This document shows, piece by piece, positions 6,869 through 10,027 of a stretch of 10,027 bases of DNA. The position numbers and the translations under genes are program-made. The stretch is from NCBI GenBank assembly GCA_016281675.1, contig JAEEJD010000226.1:1-10027 (forward strand), given 5' to 3'. The notes under the pieces are model-generated. The model had not been told where the DNA came from. It was given only the letters and a program-made list of their open reading frames with translations, and did not search any database. This DNA is from Lachnospiraceae bacterium. GTDB lineage: Bacteria; Bacillota_A; Clostridia; Lachnospirales; Lachnospiraceae. The number at the start of each line of letters is the position of its first letter. Positions within the stretch are counted from its first letter, which is position 1.

Positions 6869-8134
6869 ATGAGCAGTAAAAGAAACGGTTTGATAAGGTC
6901 ATCGGTTATTCTGGCGGCAGGGCTGCTGGTCTGTTTTGTGTTGATAACCATATTCTCAAGGGTTGTTTCATCTATCAGTGCAAACATGACGTACAATACC
7001 ACGATGGCCGTTAAGAAAAACATGCTCTCCGAGTACGTCAACAACATGATCATATACATAGACGGAGAACGAAAAGCATTTCTTGAAAATAACCCCGATG
7101 CCACCGAAGAAGATACCGAGAAGGAAATGATCCGTCTTGCAAGAAAACGGATCTATGAGGAGCAGCACTCCGATGGCGCATACATGTGGATACAGAAGGT
7201 TCTTGATTATAACGGCGGCGACGATTATGCCATCAGGCTCATACATCGGAATCTGACCGACACCGAAGGGAGCCTGCTTTCAACCAATACCGTTAATGAG
7301 ATGGGCATGAAAGCTTACGAGATAGAGCTTGAAGGTATCAAAAAGGATGGCGAGATATATCAGAACTATGCATTCAAAAAACTCAATTCCGACGAGGTTA
7401 CCGAAAAGGTCACCTATGCAAAACTGTACGAGCCTTTTGACTGGATAATATGTATGGGAGTCAATCTGGACGACATCGAGCACTACAGGCTTCAGGCCAA
7501 GGAACATATGCGCTCATATCAGTCGATCGCGATTACGGCGGTTGCACTTATCTGGCTTATGATGCTCTTTTTCATGCTGTATTTTTATCGCAGGGCCAAG
7601 AACATGGAATTCGAAAAAAAGCATCAGGAACTCAACAGCAAGCTCAACCGGGACACTCTGACAGGCGCCAATTCGAGATCCTTTGGGGAACGTCTTCTCA
7701 AAGATGAATTCGAAGCCTTTGCGGGAGGCAAATCCGATACTGTTATTCTAATGATGGATGTGGATTATTTTAAACAGTTCAATGACGGATACGGACATGA
7801 GTTGGGGGACAGCGTTCTGAAGTCTTTTGTAGGTGCAGTTAAAGCCTGTACCCGCTCTTCGGATACTGTCATCCGTTGGGGCGGCGATGAGTTTGTCGTA
7901 GTACTCCAAAACATTCCGAGAGATATCCTGCCTTCCATAGCAGATAAGATACTCAACTCAGTAAGAGGGATATCCATTGACGGACTGAGCGAAGATCAGA
8001 AGATCACGTCGTCAATGGGATTTGCATATTTCGAATCATCCGATGAAAACTATAAGGCTACTCTCGCACGGGCTGATGAAGCCTTGTACAAAGCGAAGGA
8101 AAGCGGCCGTAACAACTGGAAGATATCAGATTAA
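6869..8134 (+). CDS. Membrane-bound diguanylate cyclase with extracellular Cache-type sensor
   Basis: This 421-aa protein has a first membrane span at about 12-34, an extracytoplasmic region (about 35-215) that looks like a single Cache domain (YMWIQKVLDY... and DWIICMGVNLDDI), a second span at about 218-240, a short linker helix, and a GGDEF domain (about 258-421). The catalytic site is intact: DVDYFKQFND (297-306) with the metal Asp, and RWGGDEF (336-342). The inhibitory I-site RxxD (R329-D332) stands five residues before GGDEF, so product inhibition is expected. It makes cyclic di-GMP from two GTP in response to an external small ligand. Start ATG 6869 has GTGAGGTAAGG upstream. It is divergent from the ZIP gene and convergent with DUF362; neither neighbour identifies its ligand. 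Confidence 0.94.
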   Translation: MSSKRNGLIRSSVILAAGLLVCFVLITIFSRVVSSISANMTYNTTMAVKKNMLSEYVNNMIIYIDGERKAFLENNPDATEEDTEKEMIRLARKRIYEEQHSDGAYMWIQKVLDYNGGDDYAIRLIHRNLTDTEGSLLSTNTVNEMGMKAYEIELEGIKKDGEIYQNYAFKKLNSDEVTEKVTYAKLYEPFDWIICMGVNLDDIEHYRLQAKEHMRSYQSIAITAVALIWLMMLFFMLYFYRRAKNMEFEKKHQELNSKLNRDTLTGANSRSFGERLLKDEFEAFAGGKSDTVILMMDVDYFKQFNDGYGHELGDSVLKSFVGAVKACTRSSDTVIRWGGDEFVVVLQNIPRDILPSIADKILNSVRGISIDGLSEDQKITSSMGFAYFESSDENYKATLARADEALYKAKESGRNNWKISD

Positions 8135-8153
8135 TTACGTATACAGCATTTGA

Positions 8154-9230
8154 TCACAAAGATCTTAACTGTTTTATTATTGATTCAGGAGTAGGCGGGC
8201 ATCCCATGACACAGATGCCCGCTTTTTGACAGCATCTGCCGATTCCAATACCGTCCGGGGTCTTCTTCTGATATCCCTGGCCGATACATATCTTATCCTT
8301 TACCGGATGTCCTTCTTTGTCGGAAATATACAGCGCCCTTACAAGTGCCGCATAGCAGGCTGAGCATGCACTGTCGGCTTTTACATTTCCTGTAAGTTTT
8401 TTTACAAGTCCTGATGCCGGAGGGTATTCCTGTGAATTAACAGGTTCGTTGAGTCTTACTATATCATCGTCTGACAAATCCACATGCCCGGCTCCCCACT
8501 TCTCGGCAAGGCTGATATACGGCACGTTCTCCTGCTTTAATCCCATGAGCCGGCACCCGTATGCGTCCATCTGAACCGCATCAAATCCGAGCATCATCCT
8601 GTTTGTATGAACGGGGTTTCCGCCATCCTCAAAGTACAGATCACCGCATATACTGTCTACGATAACAAGATCGGGAATAAGCGCCGAGGCAAGTGCCGCT
8701 ATCGGTTTGAACAATCCTTCATTATGGAATTGCCTCTTCTCTTTATCGGGGATACAACCCTTAAGATTCTTAAGAGCGCACGTTATATGTGTCTGGCAAT
8801 GACCCTTGAGCACAGGAAGATCGATCAGATAATCGGCATCAAGCGCTTTTGCTGCTATCTCCATCGGACGAAGAGGCGTATCAACCATCCTCATCTTATC
8901 TGTTTTCAGGTCATAAAACGGCACGCTGTATTTCTCACATACCTTGTCATAACCGCAGGCCTTAAATGATCTTTGCGTATTGCCGCCTATCCAGGAGCTC
9001 TCAATTATCGATATGTCCGAAAATCCCGACTCCTTGAGGTACTCGATACAGCCGGAAAGCACACCGGCATGTGTGGTTGCGCCTGTCTCGGGACTTCCTT
9101 CCCGGACAAGGTTTGGCTTAAGGGCTATGCTTGCCCCTCTTGGAATCTTGTCCGCAACATTTCCCGCATTCATCAGGCTTTTTGTCATTTCATGTGAATC
9201 GGTTCCGTATATTTCATAGATCTTTGACAC
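8154..9230 (-). CDS. DUF362 domain-containing protein with Cys-rich C-terminus
   Basis: This protein of about 358 aa matches the DUF362 family: ALKPNLV near residue 40, THAGVLSGCIEYLKESGF (about 53-70), the LPVLKGHCQTHITCALKNLKG stretch (about 138-158) and the LIPDLVIVDSICG block (about 184-196). The biochemical role of this family is not established; many members carry C-terminal ferredoxin-like clusters. Here the tail has C289-x2-C292, C315, C333-C334, C340 and C344-P, enough for one metal or Fe-S site but not the classical CxxCxxCxxxCP. The start is GTG 9230: AGGAG lies six bases upstream, while the in-frame TTG at 9236 directly abuts that site and is too close. It is 77 bases downstream of the small peptide gene on the same strand with no clear terminator between, so co-transcription is possible. 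Confidence 0.87.
   Translation of the reverse strand: MSKIYEIYGTDSHEMTKSLMNAGNVADKIPRGASIALKPNLVREGSPETGATTHAGVLSGCIEYLKESGFSDISIIESSWIGGNTQRSFKACGYDKVCEKYSVPFYDLKTDKMRMVDTPLRPMEIAAKALDADYLIDLPVLKGHCQTHITCALKNLKGCIPDKEKRQFHNEGLFKPIAALASALIPDLVIVDSICGDLYFEDGGNPVHTNRMMLGFDAVQMDAYGCRLMGLKQENVPYISLAEKWGAGHVDLSDDDIVRLNEPVNSQEYPPASGLVKKLTGNVKADSACSACYAALVRALYISDKEGHPVKDKICIGQGYQKKTPDGIGIGRCCQKAGICVMGCPPTPESIIKQLRSL
8195..8227 (+). terminator. Rho-independent terminator for the cyclase gene, inside the DUF362 3' end
   Basis: A perfect nine-base stem GCGGGCATC/GATGCCCGC (8195-8203, 8214-8222) with a ten-base loop is followed by TTTTT (8223-8227) on the plus strand. It lies 60 bases past the cyclase stop and inside the C-terminal coding region of the convergent DUF362 gene. 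On the minus strand no U-tract follows, so it acts in one direction only. Confidence 0.82.
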
Positions 9231-9261
9231 GTTCAACTCCTTTTATGAAACATATTTTCTC

Positions 9262-9320
9262 ACCTGACAAGCGCAACGCAAAAGAGGCTCTAATTATGAA
9301 CAATCTGTTAATTGTCAGGT
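9262..9320. repeat. Inverted repeat ACCTGACAA/TTGTCAGGT between peptide and DUF362 genes
   Basis: Two perfect nine-base arms (9262-9270 and 9312-9320) enclose 41 bases. The distal arm covers the last codons before the peptide gene's stop (stop at 9308-9310). A shorter stem, ACAAT/ATTGT (9300-9304, 9311-9315), shares bases with the distal arm, so the two structures are mutually exclusive. No U-tract follows, so it is not an ordinary terminator. Confidence 0.55.
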
Positions 9321-9466
9321 AAATCGGTAACATCTCCCCCACCTAACGTTTTTTTGACTTTGAATATAAGTTTCAATATCGGTGTTAAGAACTTCGGAGA
9401 TTTAGTAACCACTATCTTCATTCCACCCTTTACATTCATAAGGTCTTCTTCTCTGACTTTTCTCAT
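9308..9466 (-). CDS. Putative double-glycine-leader peptide precursor (bacteriocin-like or signalling), 52 aa
   Basis: The precursor begins MRKVREEDLMNVKGG, then M16. Counted back from G15, it fits the double-glycine leader rule: Gly at -1 and -2, Val at -4, Leu at -7, Asp at -8, Val at -12. Such leaders are removed by C39-peptidase ABC transporters during export. The predicted 37-residue core (16-52) starts MKIVVTKSPKFLTPILKLIF, is lysine-rich (seven Lys, three Asp) with an amphipathic middle, has no Cys, and ends in a glycine run (42-44) and an acidic tail. The gene has a very strong ribosome binding site, TTAAGGAGGAG, seven to eight bases before ATG. No transporter, immunity or modification gene is visible; upstream sequence is cut off. 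It could instead be a plain small hypothetical protein. Confidence 0.68.
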   Translation of the reverse strand: MRKVREEDLMNVKGGMKIVVTKSPKFLTPILKLIFKVKKTLGGGDVTDLPDN

Positions 9467-9565
9467 TTCTTCTCCTCCTTAAATATCAGACCTAATCTTC
9501 ACGTTCTTTCATCAATTTCAAGAAGAACCCTGTCCTTCTCTGGTGAATTCATAATACCATCACTC

Positions 9566-9583
9566 ACGTCACAGAAACGTCAC
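9566..9583 (-). repeat. Tandem GTGACGT direct repeat, 11-bp period
   Basis: GTGACGT occurs twice on the minus strand (9572-9566 and 9583-9577), one helical turn apart, nine bases upstream of a TATTAT element (9556-9551). This spacing fits an activator site in front of a promoter with a poor -35, which would be a second, regulated promoter for the peptide gene. It is short enough to be chance. Confidence 0.4.
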
Positions 9584-9676
9584 CTACCGCCTAAACTCAC
9601 CTCAACCTGCATGTATCAAAAAAATAACAAACGTTAAAGATTCCCGGGTCACTTTTTAAGTCCTCTCTTATCAACG

Positions 9677-9705
9677 ATTATAGCGTAAAACAATCATTTT
9701 CACAA
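9677..9705 (-). promoter_or_regulatory. Sigma-A promoter upstream of the peptide gene
   Basis: TTGTGA (9705-9700) and TATAAT (9682-9677) are 17 bases apart on the minus strand, with start predicted near 9670. It lies 66 bases past the stop codon of the upstream gene and 211 bases before the peptide ATG, and probably starts the peptide (and perhaps DUF362) transcript. Confidence 0.65.
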
Positions 9706-9771
9706 ACGAGGATTCCCATAACATAATTCGATATACCGGGATCTGAAAGATCTTCGGCCTCATCATATTCA

Positions 9772-10027
9772 TTATGAATATGTGATCATCAAATGTTCAT
9801 TTGCAACATCATTATAAACTGTGCACTCTCTGTCGCTGAGATCATATACATGAACGATACCGGCCAGTGTTTCATCCTGATCAAACATCGAAATGACATC
9901 CCTGGATGACGCAAGTTTTTCGGGCGAATAATGTATGGTTTTTTCATTGTTAAATACAGCGGTGTATAGGATCTGTGCTTCAACAAGATCCTGGAAGATA
10001 TGACTTCCGTATGACAGCTCGGGATTA
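9772..10027 (-). CDS. C-terminal fragment of a PEP/pyruvate-binding (PEP synthase-like) protein, cut by window edge
   Basis: The last 84 codons of a gene entering from the right read NPELSYGSHIFQDLVEAQIL at their start and end in HLMITYS. The S-Y-G-S-H-x-F-Q-D-L-V-E-A element followed by a hydrophobic Y-x-A-V-F is, from memory, characteristic of the C-terminal end of PEP/pyruvate-binding domain proteins related to PEP synthase and PPDK. The closing VHVYDLSDRECTVYNDV also fits. These proteins bind ATP and phosphoryl-transfer substrates; the catalytic parts are outside the window, so activity cannot be judged. The 65-codon frame overlapping it (9789-9986) is a shadow. Stop TAA is at 9772-9774. 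Confidence 0.65.
   Translation of the reverse strand, partial: NPELSYGSHIFQDLVEAQILYTAVFNNEKTIHYSPEKLASSRDVISMFDQDETLAGIVHVYDLSDRECTVYNDVANEHLMITYS

Larger units (their letters stand above)
9467..9771. other. Intergenic/leader region of 305 bases upstream of the peptide gene
   Basis: I see no long coding frame here on either strand. It holds a good minus-strand promoter (9677-9705), a possible 16-codon GTG-started ORF (9602-9652) after AGAGAGGA, a T7 run (9619-9625 as A7 on plus) after a weak four-base stem, an 11-bp-period direct repeat (9566-9583) and a TATTAT (9551-9556). If the promoter serves the peptide gene, the untranslated leader is about 200 bases, unusually long. Confidence 0.5.

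Noticed and set aside
6766..7104. 113-codon N-terminal extension of the ZIP reading frame
   Set aside because: It overlaps the divergent cyclase gene and its promoter. ATG 6765 has a ribosome binding site and gives a normal ZIP N-terminus.
9486..9538. 17-codon ORF MNSPEKDRVLLEIDERT and the upstream same-frame segment, as a gene remnant
   Set aside because: The same-frame segment upstream is interrupted by TGA and no family is recognised; too short to separate from chance.
9789..9986. 65-codon frame at the right end
   Set aside because: It is antiphase to the PEP/pyruvate-binding-like C-terminus on the same strand, which has a recognisable motif; the 65-codon frame is a shadow.
1..10027. CRISPR arrays, tRNA/rRNA genes, insertion sequences or phage genes
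   Set aside because: None seen: no regularly spaced repeats, no cloverleaf with conserved arms recognised by eye, no transposase or integrase motifs in any long frame.

Overview
The window looks like a chromosomal stretch from a Gram-positive, anaerobic Clostridia-type bacterium, most likely a Lachnospiraceae member of the rumen or gut. The reasons are the strong AAGGAGG-type ribosome binding sites, the Firmicutes-type FeoA-FeoA-FeoB-Cys-rich small protein cluster, a Cache-GGDEF protein of the Lachnospiraceae style and a DUF362 protein. The genus cannot be named from the sequence alone.

Region 1 (about 5900 down to 1, minus strand) is a seven-gene metal operon. A near-consensus promoter (TTGACA-N17-TATAAT, 5871-5899) carries three copies of the 16-bp operator GTTAGC-N4-GCTAAC: one fills the -35/-10 spacer and two lie in the leader. 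Downstream come two FeoA proteins, the ferrous iron transporter FeoB, a 57-aa FeoB-associated Cys-rich membrane protein, an 82-aa single-span protein, a P1B-type metal ATPase with an unusual membrane motif (Tyr-Ser-Cys in place of Cys-Pro-Cys), and the first 104 residues of a DtxR/MntR-type repressor that runs off the window. Most spacings are short, and the last two genes overlap. The operon therefore encodes an importer, a probable exporter and a regulator together. The regulator has lost several residues that bind metal in MntR, so what it senses is open.

Region 2 (5986-8134) holds a ZIP-family (GufA/ZupT-like) metal transporter on the minus strand and, divergent from it, a membrane diguanylate cyclase with an extracellular Cache-type sensor and an intact GGDEF site and I-site. 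The cyclase transcript probably ends at a strong hairpin-T5 terminator that lies inside the 3' end of the convergent DUF362 gene.

Region 3 (8154-10027, minus strand) holds a DUF362 protein with a Cys-rich C-terminus, a 52-aa ORF that I read as a double-glycine-leader secreted peptide (bacteriocin-like or signalling) with a lysine-rich amphipathic core, a 305-bp leader/intergenic stretch with a good promoter, and the C-terminal 84 residues of a protein resembling PEP/pyruvate-binding (PEP synthase-like) proteins.

The most interesting items are the GG-leader peptide, the triple-operator feo promoter paired with a metal-site-degenerate DtxR-like regulator, and the ATPase plus 82-aa partner inside an iron-uptake operon.
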